From: Anaerolineaceae bacterium
GTDB lineage: Bacteria; Chloroflexota; Anaerolineae; Aggregatilineales; Phototrophicaceae
Direction of reading: 5' to 3'
Assembly: GCA_020634165.1 (NCBI GenBank)
Contig: JACKCF010000001.1
Span: forward strand, 62,001 to 126,000
DNA: 64,000 nt
Shown here: positions 8,665 through 16,891 of the stretch, one piece after another
Layout: each line of letters starts with the position of its first letter
How positions within the stretch are numbered: the stretch's first letter is position 1
Notes under the pieces: model-generated
What the model was told of the DNA's origin: nothing
Seen by the model: only the letters and a program-made list of their open reading frames with translations
Databases searched by the model: none
Translations under genes and position numbers: made by a program

Positions 8665-9867
8665 CTAACTTTCGCGCTTTTTCTTGCGACCGGGCCGCCG
8701 AGTCTTCCAGCGGAAAGCCAGTAGAAATGCCGCCACCAGCCCGACCATGCCCGCTATCGCCATCGTGATTTGCTGCGCCTGCATGGCCGCCTGATTACGG
8801 AGATAGTCCAGTATGGCAGGCGTCCCCTGCGCGATGACATCCTCCGGCGGCGTGATGAGGGGGTTGCCCTTAATGTCTATCCAGCAAATATCATTAGCCA
8901 AAGTTTCAATTTCAGTCAATTCAATCGGCAAGGAGCGGAAATGATTGCCTGTTAATCGAAGCGAACATAAGCAATGTAATTGTCCAAATTCCATTGGCAA
9001 ATCAGTTAGGAAATTTCCAGAGACATCAAGCACAGTCAAATTACTAAGCTGGCTGATTTCAGATGGCAATTGTGTTAGTTGATTGTCAGAAACCCAAAGT
9101 TCAGTCAAGTTATTAAGTAGACCAATTCCAGGTGGCAGGCTCGTTAGCTGATTACTAGAGACTAAAAGTACATCTAGCTTATCGAGCTGACCTATTTGAG
9201 AGGGTATCTCCGATATCTGATTATTCCTCGCATCAAGGCTAATGAGACCCGATAGATTCGTGATTTCCTGCGGTAGGCTCGTCAACAAGTTGCTATGTAT
9301 GGATAAGAATTGCAAGTTGGTAAGTTGACCGATTTCCGCTGGCAAAGTTGTCAGGTGGTTAAAGTCCAGAGATAGATCGGTCAGGCTGGTGAGTTGGATA
9401 ATTTCTGTTGGAAGACTCGTCAGTTGGTTATACCCCATATCCAGCGTGGTGAGTTTGGTAAGTTGGATAATTTCTGTTGGAAGACTCATCAGTTGGTTAC
9501 CCCACATATCCAGCTTTGTGAGGTTAGTAAGTTGGCCGATTTCGGCTGGTAAACTCATCAGTTGGTTGCCAGCCACATCTAGCGCTGTTAGGCTGGTAAG
9601 TTGGCTGATTTCGGTTGGCAGGCTTGTCAGTTGGTGATTACCAACCAGATTCAGGTAGGTCAGATTACTCAGTTGTCCAATCTCTGGGGGCACTATCGCT
9701 AGCTCTAGCCAACTCAAATCGAGTTCTGTCGCGCCGCTGACTCGTGCCGCTTCAATGCGTTCGAGGGCGATGTCATAGCCAGATTGCTCCTGGGCTTTAG
9801 TTAGGCTGCTGGTCAGCAGCAGGGTGAGGATCAGCAGAGGTAGTAAAGCTAATTTTCGAGTTGTCAT
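8665..9867 (-). CDS. Leucine-rich-repeat protein, paralogue of the following gene
   Basis: A 400-residue paralogue of the gene at 7471. The frame is open further upstream to 10059, but the ATG at 9867 is chosen because it opens a normal signal peptide (LALLPLLILTLLLTSS) and the upstream extension runs through a dispersed noncoding repeat. About eleven LRRs (NLTxLDMWGNQLMSLPTEI type) fill residues 60-320. The GNPLITPPEDV cap, one transmembrane helix and a basic tail ending KKKRES follow, all nearly identical to the neighbour. The repeats in the middle differ much more than the ends, the pattern expected after tandem duplication with repeat shuffling. Its stop abuts the next gene, so the two are probably co-transcribed and translationally coupled. 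Confidence 0.87.
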   Translation of the reverse strand: MTTRKLALLPLLILTLLLTSSLTKAQEQSGYDIALERIEAARVSGATELDLSWLELAIVPPEIGQLSNLTYLNLVGNHQLTSLPTEISQLTSLTALDVAGNQLMSLPAEIGQLTNLTKLDMWGNQLMSLPTEIIQLTKLTTLDMGYNQLTSLPTEIIQLTSLTDLSLDFNHLTTLPAEIGQLTNLQFLSIHSNLLTSLPQEITNLSGLISLDARNNQISEIPSQIGQLDKLDVLLVSSNQLTSLPPGIGLLNNLTELWVSDNQLTQLPSEISQLSNLTVLDVSGNFLTDLPMEFGQLHCLCSLRLTGNHFRSLPIELTEIETLANDICWIDIKGNPLITPPEDVIAQGTPAILDYLRNQAAMQAQQITMAIAGMVGLVAAFLLAFRWKTRRPGRKKKRES

Positions 9868-9898
9868 CTCGTAAACATCTCGCTGTAGTCGGGTATCA

Positions 9899-10010
9899 AA
9901 CCCCTCCCCTAAATCCCCTCCCCATGAGGTGCGGGGACTTTTGCTTGCCATCAAGCTGATGAGAAAGGCATCCTTCCACCTCACGGGGGAAGGACAGGAG
10001 GATAGGAGTT
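9899..10010. repeat. Dispersed intergenic repeat, copy 1
   Basis: A roughly 110-base element begins with pyrimidine-rich TCCCCTAAATC and ends in purine-rich GGGGGAAGGAC and GAGGAT. It shares this order and the internal GGCATCCTTC with a second copy at 14316-14421. The ends are partly complementary, so the element can fold into an imperfect hairpin. It holds no gene and lies just upstream of the LRR operon. Confidence 0.75.
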
Positions 10011-10139
10011 TAGAATCAATACTAAGAGTATAGCCCAGGAGATGCGGAGCGTTCCTCAACGTTCAGGCGGCGGTTCACCTGTGGCTACCGCGCGTATGAT
10101 GTTCAGATGACTTATTCTTCGAGAGCAAAACTGAAGCTA

Positions 10140-10634
10140 TCAGCCACCCATCATGACCAGCACAGACCCAACAACCGCGCTGATCGTTTGCAGCCAATTC
10201 ACGGGTTGCACTGATAGAGCCGAGAATAGGCTCGCAAATTCTGTTTTGGCCTCTGGCATGAGTTGATACCACTTGCCATCGTATTCGGAGCAGCCGGAGC
10301 ACAATTCGCCATCGGAGTTAATCAGCCCGGCATAGAAGATCGTGTCCGGCGCTTCTGGATAATAAATCAGCAGATCGAAGCCACGAAAATCACCCTCATC
10401 CATCGCCCCCCGCCGTAATTCGATACCGTTGCTGCTGACAGTTGGTGCTTCAACGGCACCTCGCTGCCAATCGAATACGAAAAACTCCTGCAATGCAGGA
10501 ACCTCAGCCAGCTCATAGGAGAGACCCGTTTGCGTATCGGTTACGATGATGGAATCAAAAGGTCCTTTTGCCTGGGCAGCAAAGGGGAGCAGAAATAAAC
10601 CAACGAGGGAAAATAGTGCCAAACGACGAGACAT
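10140..10634 (-). CDS. Small secreted protein of unknown function
   Basis: A 164-residue protein with a clear signal peptide (SRRLALFSLVGLFLLPFAAQA, residues 2-22). The mature part is mixed alpha/beta with a CSGC pair near residue 111 that could form a disulphide. It ends in a hydrophobic stretch (ISAVVGSVLVMMGG) that may be a C-terminal membrane anchor. I do not recognise a family. It is transcribed towards the LRR pair but is separated from it by about 270 bases holding a dispersed repeat, so it is probably independent. Confidence 0.75.
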   Translation of the reverse strand: MSRRLALFSLVGLFLLPFAAQAKGPFDSIIVTDTQTGLSYELAEVPALQEFFVFDWQRGAVEAPTVSSNGIELRRGAMDEGDFRGFDLLIYYPEAPDTIFYAGLINSDGELCSGCSEYDGKWYQLMPEAKTEFASLFSALSVQPVNWLQTISAVVGSVLVMMGG

Positions 10635-10829
10635 ATTGTTGGTTACCCTCTCTCATATTCGCGTACGAACAGTATAACGAATCGCCGCAAGCATTGTTCT
10701 TCGCGTGGCCCACGCTTGCCCAACGTTTTGTAGGGAATGCGCTCAATTTCCTATAAACTGTCTGTCAGTCTGGATTTGCGCTGATATAGGCAATCTGGGC
10801 CGTGCTCGGTGATCATGAGGTTTGGACTG

Positions 10830-12257
10830 ATGAGCAAGAATAAGAAGGTCACGCGCTACCTGCATCTGCATCGTATTCCGTTTATCTTGCTGTGGATGTC
10901 CACCATTGCTATCGGATGGGGAGCCGCTTTCCTCGGCGTTCTAGTGCTTACACTGATAGGGACGCTGGTTAACATGGGATACTGGTTATTGGGACAACCC
11001 ATGCCGTCACTTTTCGTTGGTATGGTTGTCGGCATCGTGACAGCCTTCGGCCAACCCTGGCTGGTCCGTCAGCGCAGTGGCATGGTTCTGCGCTTCTGGC
11101 GACCGCTGAGCATTGTCAGCTACACAGTTGCAGGAATAGCGTTAAGTCCGCTATTACTATCTTACAACCAGAGCACAACAAGCCTGGTACTGGCACACTT
11201 CCTATGGTTTGCTATTCCGGCGATTTTGCCCGCGCTCAGTTTGCGACGCATCGTGCGCGGTGCCTGGAAGTGGACCGCCGCAGGCATCGGTGTGGCGGCA
11301 TTGGCGGCTGCCACTGCTTTCATCTTACCAGGAACAGGTGGCGGGAACTGGCAGCCCTTTAGCATGCTCATAGGCACCCTGGCCCAGAGCGTGATATCAG
11401 CGGTGGTCATGCTGCGATTACTTAAACAGCCGCACAGCGATACCCAGCTCAGTACTGAAACAACGGCCAACAAAGCCTTAGCTGAGGCCGAAGATGCGTC
11501 GCGCGGGTATCTCCATCAGGGGGCCTATGTCCTGCTGTGGATTATGACGCAGGGCGTTGGCTGGATGTTTGTCTTCCTGGTGCTCATACTCATGTGGATG
11601 CTCAGTGAGTGGGTGCCCATCATCAACGATTTCTACAATGGCCTGTCTACACCTGTTTTAGCCACCGGACTGGCGTTGATCTACGGCATTTTCACGGCCT
11701 GGGCGCAACCCTGGCTGATGCGCCTGCGAACGGGGCAAGTCGTCCGCAACTGGCGACCACTGACGATTGCCGCCACCGCAATGGCGGGTCTGGGGAGTAC
11801 GTTACTGATTCAAGCCGCTACCGGACCCTCATCTTTGATGGCGGCAACCATCGCTTCACTGGGCTTGTGGTTCGTTCTGCCGACGGCGCTGCAAATGATC
11901 AGCCTGCGCAAAGTCGGACGGAATATCTGGTTATGGCCTCTGTCGGGTTTGGCATCGGCTGCGGTGGCGCTGATGATCCTCAATCAGGCCCAGGATATGA
12001 TTGGCGTTCCGACTGATAGTATCACCAGTATGCTGCTGTATGCGGTTGGCTTTGGCCATATTGTTCAGGCCATGCTGAGTGGGCTGGTCAGCCTGCAAAT
12101 TCTGGAAGCGCCTTCATCAGAGAATGAAGAGGCAAACAGGGTTGTTATCAATTCCGCTGGCAAAAAACTGGCCGATCCAGAGGAGCGGCCTATCATAACG
12201 GGTCTATTGAGCGATGAATCGGCTTCGCAACGGCGGCTGGCAGATAGCTCATCCTGA
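10830..12257 (+). CDS. Polytopic membrane protein with internal duplication
   Basis: A 475-residue integral membrane protein with about ten transmembrane helices. It consists of two homologous halves (about residues 10-200 and 225-410). Each starts with a hydrophobic helix after a His-containing motif and contains FGQPWL or WAQPWL, then a short Arg-rich loop with WRPL, then FAIPAILPALSLRR or FVLPTALQMISLRK. The C-terminal 50 residues are soluble and acidic. The start at ATG 10830 has GAGG nine bases upstream; GTG 10809 and ATG 10815 are in-frame alternatives. The function is unknown. The duplicated architecture suggests a transporter or scaffold rather than an enzyme, but nothing visible identifies a substrate. 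Confidence 0.82.
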   Translation: MSKNKKVTRYLHLHRIPFILLWMSTIAIGWGAAFLGVLVLTLIGTLVNMGYWLLGQPMPSLFVGMVVGIVTAFGQPWLVRQRSGMVLRFWRPLSIVSYTVAGIALSPLLLSYNQSTTSLVLAHFLWFAIPAILPALSLRRIVRGAWKWTAAGIGVAALAAATAFILPGTGGGNWQPFSMLIGTLAQSVISAVVMLRLLKQPHSDTQLSTETTANKALAEAEDASRGYLHQGAYVLLWIMTQGVGWMFVFLVLILMWMLSEWVPIINDFYNGLSTPVLATGLALIYGIFTAWAQPWLMRLRTGQVVRNWRPLTIAATAMAGLGSTLLIQAATGPSSLMAATIASLGLWFVLPTALQMISLRKVGRNIWLWPLSGLASAAVALMILNQAQDMIGVPTDSITSMLLYAVGFGHIVQAMLSGLVSLQILEAPSSENEEANRVVINSAGKKLADPEERPIITGLLSDESASQRRLADSSS

Positions 12258-12259
12258 TT

Positions 12260-12748
12260 TCAACGGAGCTTGATGGGTATATAGATTTCTTCTTCCGCGT
12301 TAGGGTCATCTAGCCGATAGGCTGGTGTCAGGACTTCAAAATGGGGACGTTCATCTAGCGCATAATCCGAAGCTGGCAACCATTCCTGGAAGATATGCAA
12401 CCAGGTCTGTATGAAAGTCTGCGCTGGACCTTTATGAACAAAGATGGCATACATGCCGGCAGGAACCATGAGTTGTTCCATGCCTTCGGGCAAGGTTCCC
12501 CACTCCGCAACTTCCACCGTAGCCCAGCGGTTGAATTCAGTCGCGGGAGTTAAGCTGGCGATGCTCATGCCAGGGTCATACTGCTGCACCGATAGAGAAT
12601 TTGGGCCGACAGTGTTCTGGACTTCATCAACACGCGGCCTAAAGCCTTGCCACAATTCTTGTGTCTTGGGACCAGCACTGGCAATAGTCAGGCGTACCTT
12701 CATACCAACCAGTTTTTTCTTGGCGATGGTTTCAATACGCGGTGTCAT
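12260..12748 (-). CDS. GyrI-like small-molecule-binding domain protein
   Basis: A 162-residue stand-alone GyrI-like/AraC effector-binding domain. Family features include the N-terminal strand TIAKKKLVGMKV, a central region ending in VPAGMYAIFVHKGP, a helix followed by WLPASDYALDERPHFEV, and the terminal strand EEIYIPIKL. The Glu/Tyr-lined pocket of this fold binds hydrophobic cations or drugs, and single-domain members act as drug sequestering or hydrolysing proteins. The start at 12748 has a strong AGGAGG upstream. Its stop nearly touches the convergent membrane-protein gene stop (12257). Two further GyrI-like domains occur in this window (47654 and 54638). Confidence 0.85.
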   Translation of the reverse strand: MTPRIETIAKKKLVGMKVRLTIASAGPKTQELWQGFRPRVDEVQNTVGPNSLSVQQYDPGMSIASLTPATEFNRWATVEVAEWGTLPEGMEQLMVPAGMYAIFVHKGPAQTFIQTWLHIFQEWLPASDYALDERPHFEVLTPAYRLDDPNAEEEIYIPIKLR

Positions 12749-12899
12749 GCTAACCTGACCTCCTCATTGGTTTGATAAGAGTCATCATAGCACATTTGTT
12801 TTATCTGGCCATCGGTATGGTTACCCAAAGCGCCGCTGATTGCGAACACAGGTTTTAGCAGTTTCGTTCAGGGCTGTGTGGAACTGAATGGAGTTCTAC

Positions 12900-13979
12900 T
12901 TATAAACCTGGAATAGCTGCTTCAAAGTCATCAAAAGTCTTCTGGTAAATGCGTCGTTCGTCATCCGACAAGAAGGCTGCATCTAAGGCATTTCTGTTGA
13001 GTTGCCATAGCTCATCGAGACTGAATCCCTGGGCAGCCAGAGTCAAATATTCATTAGTCAGATCAGTTGAGAAAAATGGTGGATCATCTGTATTGACGGT
13101 ACATATGACGCCCGCATCAACCAATGTACGAATTGGATGAGGCGTATCACGAGCCACGACGCCAAGGCAATAATTGCTCTGTGGTGATACTTCTAGGGGG
13201 ATGCGGCTCGTTCTTAATTTCTCCAGGAGCTGGTTGTCTTCAATAGCTCTCACACCATGCCCGATGCGCTCTGCTTTCAACGCATCCAAGGCTCCGGCTA
13301 CACTTGGTGCGCCATCTGTTTCGCCAGCATGTGCAACAACTCTCAGGCCTTTTTCTTTTGCTTGGGCAAAAATGTGAGTGAATTTTTCGGGTTCATGGCC
13401 AATCTCTTTACCACCGATACCCATCCCAATGCCGATGCCTCTTTCTTTAGCCTGTAATGCGAACTCCAGCACATACTCTTGTGCCTCGATATCTTCAGAG
13501 GCTAAATGACGAGAAATGTCAGGAATCAACTTGATGCTTGTGCCGTAACGACGGGTTCCGTGATCAATTCCTGTACTGAGTGCATCCAAAATGGTTTCGA
13601 TGGAGAACTTGTTTCTGTGCAACGACGTGCTCAGGTAAACTTCACTGTAGACTATGTTTTGCTCGGCTTGTGTACGCATATAACTCTCAACCATCGCGAC
13701 ATAATCTTCTGGTTGTTTCATCACGCTCGTTGCCAAAACATAGACATCGATGAAGTGATTAAAATCCTTGAATACGTACCAGGCCTGCCACTCTGACAAG
13801 GTAGAGACTGGCAAATCAACCTGATTTCTCCTGGCCATCTCGTAGGTTGTTTGAGGGTCCGTTGAACCTTCCAAATGCACATGTAATTCGATTTTTGGCA
13901 TACGTCGAACGATGTCAGCAAGTTCAGGTGTTACCACATGAGAGTTATAGACTTCTGAGTAATGCAATCCTCGCCTCAC
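12900..13979 (-). CDS. add: Adenosine deaminase family protein
   Basis: A zinc-dependent amidohydrolase of the adenosine/adenine deaminase family that would convert adenosine to inosine or adenine to hypoxanthine in purine salvage. All metal and catalytic motifs are visible in order: ELHVHLEGS (first HxH), VVAHAGE (metal His plus catalytic Glu), RIGHGV (catalytic His) and NTDDPPF (metal Asp). The longest frame starts at GTG 13979, giving 359 residues. TTG 13967, GTG 13937 and ATG 13901 are also possible; relatives usually have only 10-30 residues before the HxH motif, so the true protein may be slightly shorter. Substrate choice between adenosine and adenine cannot be settled by eye. Monocistronic, cytoplasmic. 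Confidence 0.88.
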   Translation of the reverse strand: MRRGLHYSEVYNSHVVTPELADIVRRMPKIELHVHLEGSTDPQTTYEMARRNQVDLPVSTLSEWQAWYVFKDFNHFIDVYVLATSVMKQPEDYVAMVESYMRTQAEQNIVYSEVYLSTSLHRNKFSIETILDALSTGIDHGTRRYGTSIKLIPDISRHLASEDIEAQEYVLEFALQAKERGIGIGMGIGGKEIGHEPEKFTHIFAQAKEKGLRVVAHAGETDGAPSVAGALDALKAERIGHGVRAIEDNQLLEKLRTSRIPLEVSPQSNYCLGVVARDTPHPIRTLVDAGVICTVNTDDPPFFSTDLTNEYLTLAAQGFSLDELWQLNRNALDAAFLSDDERRIYQKTFDDFEAAIPGL

Positions 13980-14011
13980 ATTCGTTTTAGCAAGTCAATA
14001 GTCTGAAGGTT

Positions 14012-14278
14012 TTACCCAAAGCGCCGCTGGTTGCGCTCGCGCACTTTGGCGGCTTCTTCCTCACGATTTTTGGGTGTGGCATTGGTTTCAAGTGAATCAA
14101 ATAGCTGGTGTGTTATGGCCGCGATCTGTTCGACAGCATCATAAAAAGCGGCCTCATTGGCCTGGGATGGCTTGTTGAACCCCGTGACCTTGCGCACATA
14201 TTGCAGCGCCGCTGCGCGAATCTCGTCTTCGCTGGCAACAGGCTCGAAGTTATACAGCGTCTTGATATTGCGGCACAT
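14012..14278 (-). CDS. DUF2277 family protein
   Basis: An 88-residue protein matching the small DUF2277 family. It begins MCRNIKTLYNFEP with a conserved Cys at position 2, has a helical middle (EIRAAALQYVRKV) and ends in an Arg-rich tail (RERNQRRFG). The start at ATG 14278 has AGAGGGG at the ideal distance, so longer in-frame extensions are unlikely. The function of the family is not known. It is the neighbour of adenosine deaminase on the same strand, 32 bases upstream of that gene's start, and could share a transcript with it. Confidence 0.85.
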   Translation of the reverse strand: MCRNIKTLYNFEPVASEDEIRAAALQYVRKVTGFNKPSQANEAAFYDAVEQIAAITHQLFDSLETNATPKNREEEAAKVRERNQRRFG

Positions 14279-14315
14279 ATTCAACCCCTCTAAGCACTCT
14301 TTTATGGGTTTCAGG

Positions 14316-14421
14316 ACCATTCCCCTAAATCACTCCCCGAAGGAGGAAACTTTTTCTAACAGCCATCGATCTGACAAGGCATCCTTCATCCTTCGGGGGA
14401 AGGACCGAGGATGGGGGTCCT
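14316..14421. repeat. Dispersed intergenic repeat, copy 2
   Basis: Second copy of the element at 9899-10010, with the same order: TCCCCTAAATC, CTTTT, CATC, GGCATCCTTC, CGGGGGAAGGAC, GAGGAT. Copies differ by scattered substitutions and small indels, so they are old. It sits between the DUF2277 gene and a transporter gene and contains no ORF. Confidence 0.75.
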
Positions 14422-14437
14422 GTTGGCAATCAAACAA

Positions 14438-14908
14438 CTAATTTGTTGCTGGCGAAAGCGAAATCAGGTAAGCGCCAGCGACAAGTAAAGCCGCGCCAGC
14501 CACACGCACCAGGCTGATGCTGTTCTGAGGCACACCAAACCAACCAAACTGGTCAACCACCAGCGCCACCACCATCTGTCCTGCCACCAGCAGCGCGACT
14601 GTTCCACCTGCCCCCAGGCGCGGCAGCGTCACACTGAGCGTCATATACAGCACCACACCCAGGACGCCAGTGAAGAAGTAAGGGGCTGGCAGGTTGCGCC
14701 ACTCGGCGATCTTCTCGCCACCCAGGAACACCAGTATCAGTGCCGAAGCCAATGCTCCGCTGATGTGGATAATCAGGCTGGACGAGAAAGCGCCAAGCTG
14801 CTGGCTCATGACACCTGACATCGGCCCCTGGACGCCAACTGCAAAACCACCAATCAGTCCGATGAGTATGAGCAACAACACAGGCATGGAGGAGGACCTT
14901 TTCTGCAT
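14438..14908 (-). CDS. DMT-superfamily transporter, YdcZ (DUF606) type
   Basis: A 156-residue integral membrane protein with five predicted helices, the usual half-size of the YdcZ/DUF606 branch of the drug/metabolite transporter superfamily. Family marks are the opening helix LIGLIGGFAVGVQGPMSG, the Gly-rich VLGVVLYMTLSV, and the last helices GQMVVALVVDQFG and GAALLVAGAYL. YdcZ proteins work as dimers or as pairs; no partner gene is adjacent. ATG 14908 is used; ATG 14887 would also give a full first helix. The substrate is unknown. The gene lies 82 bases downstream of the SppA-like gene on the same strand, with a terminator between. Confidence 0.85.
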   Translation of the reverse strand: MQKRSSSMPVLLLILIGLIGGFAVGVQGPMSGVMSQQLGAFSSSLIIHISGALASALILVFLGGEKIAEWRNLPAPYFFTGVLGVVLYMTLSVTLPRLGAGGTVALLVAGQMVVALVVDQFGWFGVPQNSISLVRVAGAALLVAGAYLISLSPATN

Positions 14909-14955
14909 AAGGCGCCTTTTTGCGCACAGCGGCGCGGGGCAGGGCGTGGATAAAA

Positions 14956-14985
14956 ACAGGACGCAACCCGCTGGCTGCGTCCTTA
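14956..14985 (-). terminator. Terminator after the SppA-like gene
   Basis: Stem AGGACGCA (14958-14965)/TGCGTCCT (14976-14983) with a 10-base loop. On the minus strand it is followed by GTTTTTAT, just past the stop at 14991. Confidence 0.75.
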
Positions 14986-14990
14986 TTTAG

Positions 14991-16700
14991 CTAGTCTTTG
15001 AAGGTGATTTCGTAGGGCATCATCAGCAGCGCCCGACCACCATACAGGTCATTCAGGCCACCGAGCCAGTACTTGATAATGGCTGCCGGATCAGCTTGCT
15101 CCGCCAATTGGGCGGGCATTGGTTTGGGCTTTTGCTGGACCAGCATCGCTGGCGCATCAGCATCGAGTTTGGCCATTTCCTTGGCCTTGGCGATGGCATC
15201 GAACAGACTGCCAAGTTCATCGACCAGCCCATTTTCATAGGCTTGCTGCCCGGTCCAGACGCGACCGCCACCAATAGCGTCAATTTCGGAGACTTTCTTC
15301 TTACGTGCGTCCGCTACACGGCCCAGGAACTGTTCATATATGCGGTCGATGCTATCACGCATTTTCTCGCGCTGCCCATCTTTGAAGCCGCCCGTTGAGG
15401 CATAAATATCGGCATTTTCGCCGCGCTTGTATTCATAGGGATGGGCGTTGAGTTTTTCGTACATACCCTTGGTCACGAACTTGGCGTTGATGACACCAAT
15501 GGAACCGGTAATGGTCCCTGGCTGAACGACGATGTAATCCGCAGGGGTGGCGATATAGTACCCACCGGAGGCCGCCACGCTGTGCATATAGACGATCACC
15601 GGACGATCTTTAGCCAGTTCACCCAATGCCGAAGCAATCGCTTCCGATGAGGTCGCCGAGCCACCACCACTGTTAATCGACACGACCACCGCTGCGGCGC
15701 GGTCATCGTGCATCAGGTTGCGAATCTGCTGTACGACGGTCAGGTCGCCGATGCGCGGTCCACCCACCAGCGGAACGGGAACATCAACCGGAGGATTGGC
15801 ACTTTCGCCATCAACGATGCTGCCTTCCAGGTGCAGCACAGCCACATACTTGCCCATCAGATTGAGCCACTTTTCCATAATCATGCCATCGGCTTTATCC
15901 CACAGCACGATGTCTTTGGCTTTCAGATGAGCGCGCAGACCTTCTTCATTGGTGATGCCATCAATGTAGCCATTTTCCAGCGCCATCAGGTCAATATGGG
16001 GAGCAGTGTCAATCATCGCCCGAACATCGTCTTCGCCGATGTTGCGACCTTCAGCAATGCCGCTGACGATCTGGTTAAACTGGGAATCCAGCAGCCAGTT
16101 CATCATTTCTTTGACTTCGTCGCTGGGGTCCGTGCGACTGAACTGGTCCATCGCGCTCTTATAAGGCGAAATCGCGACCACTTCTACCTCAATGCCTGCC
16201 CATTGCAGTGAATCTTTGAGGAAAAGCTGCTGCATCAACAAGCCGGTTGTGCTCACTTCGCCACCTGGCTGCAGTAGAATTTCATTGGCGGCACTGGCAA
16301 CGTAATACGTGCGCAGATCATAGCCTTTGGCATAGCAAACCACATGCTTACCGCTTTCACGCAGGCGCTTGATGCTGCCGCGCAGCATTTGCAACTCCGC
16401 CAGCGACATCTGTGCGCCTTGCAGATAGAGCAGGACACCTTTGGGGCGCTTGTCGAGCGCAATACGCTGGAAGGCGCGTTCAACTTCCATCAGGCTGATG
16501 GGTGCCTTGCCCTGGATGCGCTCCAGAATAGGATTGCGCGGATGCGGCATGGTTGGCATCTCGGCAGGCAGGTTGAACTGAATGTAATCAATCGGGGCGG
16601 TATTCTGGCTGCGCTGCCAGTTGACGAGGTTATGGACGCCCCACTGGACCAGACGTCCCACTTCCTGCATGGGGTCATTGACGTTGGCTTGTTGGTTCAT
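14991..16700 (-). CDS. sppA: Signal peptide peptidase SppA-like protease, long form
   Basis: A 569-residue S49-family protease with two tandem domains, like the 67-kDa E. coli SppA. The N-terminal domain carries the candidate catalytic Lys at residue 181 (ISPYKSAMDQF). The C-terminal domain carries the candidate nucleophile Ser at 378 (SVAASGGYYIA) preceded by NSGGGS, then GTITGSIGV and GRVWTGQQA. SppA degrades signal peptides left in the membrane after secretion. Unlike the E. coli enzyme, no N-terminal transmembrane helix is visible here: the first 40 residues are polar. This protein may therefore be soluble or peripherally bound. The C-terminal 60 residues are a Pro/Gln-rich extension. It forms its own transcription unit. 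Confidence 0.9.
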   Translation of the reverse strand: MNQQANVNDPMQEVGRLVQWGVHNLVNWQRSQNTAPIDYIQFNLPAEMPTMPHPRNPILERIQGKAPISLMEVERAFQRIALDKRPKGVLLYLQGAQMSLAELQMLRGSIKRLRESGKHVVCYAKGYDLRTYYVASAANEILLQPGGEVSTTGLLMQQLFLKDSLQWAGIEVEVVAISPYKSAMDQFSRTDPSDEVKEMMNWLLDSQFNQIVSGIAEGRNIGEDDVRAMIDTAPHIDLMALENGYIDGITNEEGLRAHLKAKDIVLWDKADGMIMEKWLNLMGKYVAVLHLEGSIVDGESANPPVDVPVPLVGGPRIGDLTVVQQIRNLMHDDRAAAVVVSINSGGGSATSSEAIASALGELAKDRPVIVYMHSVAASGGYYIATPADYIVVQPGTITGSIGVINAKFVTKGMYEKLNAHPYEYKRGENADIYASTGGFKDGQREKMRDSIDRIYEQFLGRVADARKKKVSEIDAIGGGRVWTGQQAYENGLVDELGSLFDAIAKAKEMAKLDADAPAMLVQQKPKPMPAQLAEQADPAAIIKYWLGGLNDLYGGRALLMMPYEITFKD

Positions 16701-16891
16701 ATTGAATGGCCTTCTGTGGCTGGTTGACGTGTCATGCGTCGTATGATTTGAGATGGTGCTTAACTAGCGTATACGTCCAGTATAGCCTAATTGTTGCATT
16801 CGGCGCAGATGAAGTGTATTAGAACTGGGGCAGTGAGAAACGGTTTAACGCAAAGGCGCGAAGCACGCAAAGAAAAGCAAGAGAAAACAAT

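Noticed and set aside
7900..9650. Regularly spaced repeats that might suggest a CRISPR array
   Set aside because: The spacing of about 69 bases is the codon-level reflection of 23-residue leucine-rich repeats; there are no constant direct repeats with unique spacers.
9868..10059. N-terminal extension of the second LRR gene
   Set aside because: It reads through a dispersed noncoding repeat, and the ATG at 9867 begins a normal signal peptide.
10075..10302. A 75-codon minus-strand frame near the small secreted protein gene
   Set aside because: It overlaps that gene in another frame and has no family resemblance.
16845..16880. AACGCAAAGGCGCGAAGCAC-type sequence as a repeat
   Set aside because: It resembles a motif frequent in bacterial spacers, but only one copy occurs here, so no repeat can be claimed from this window.
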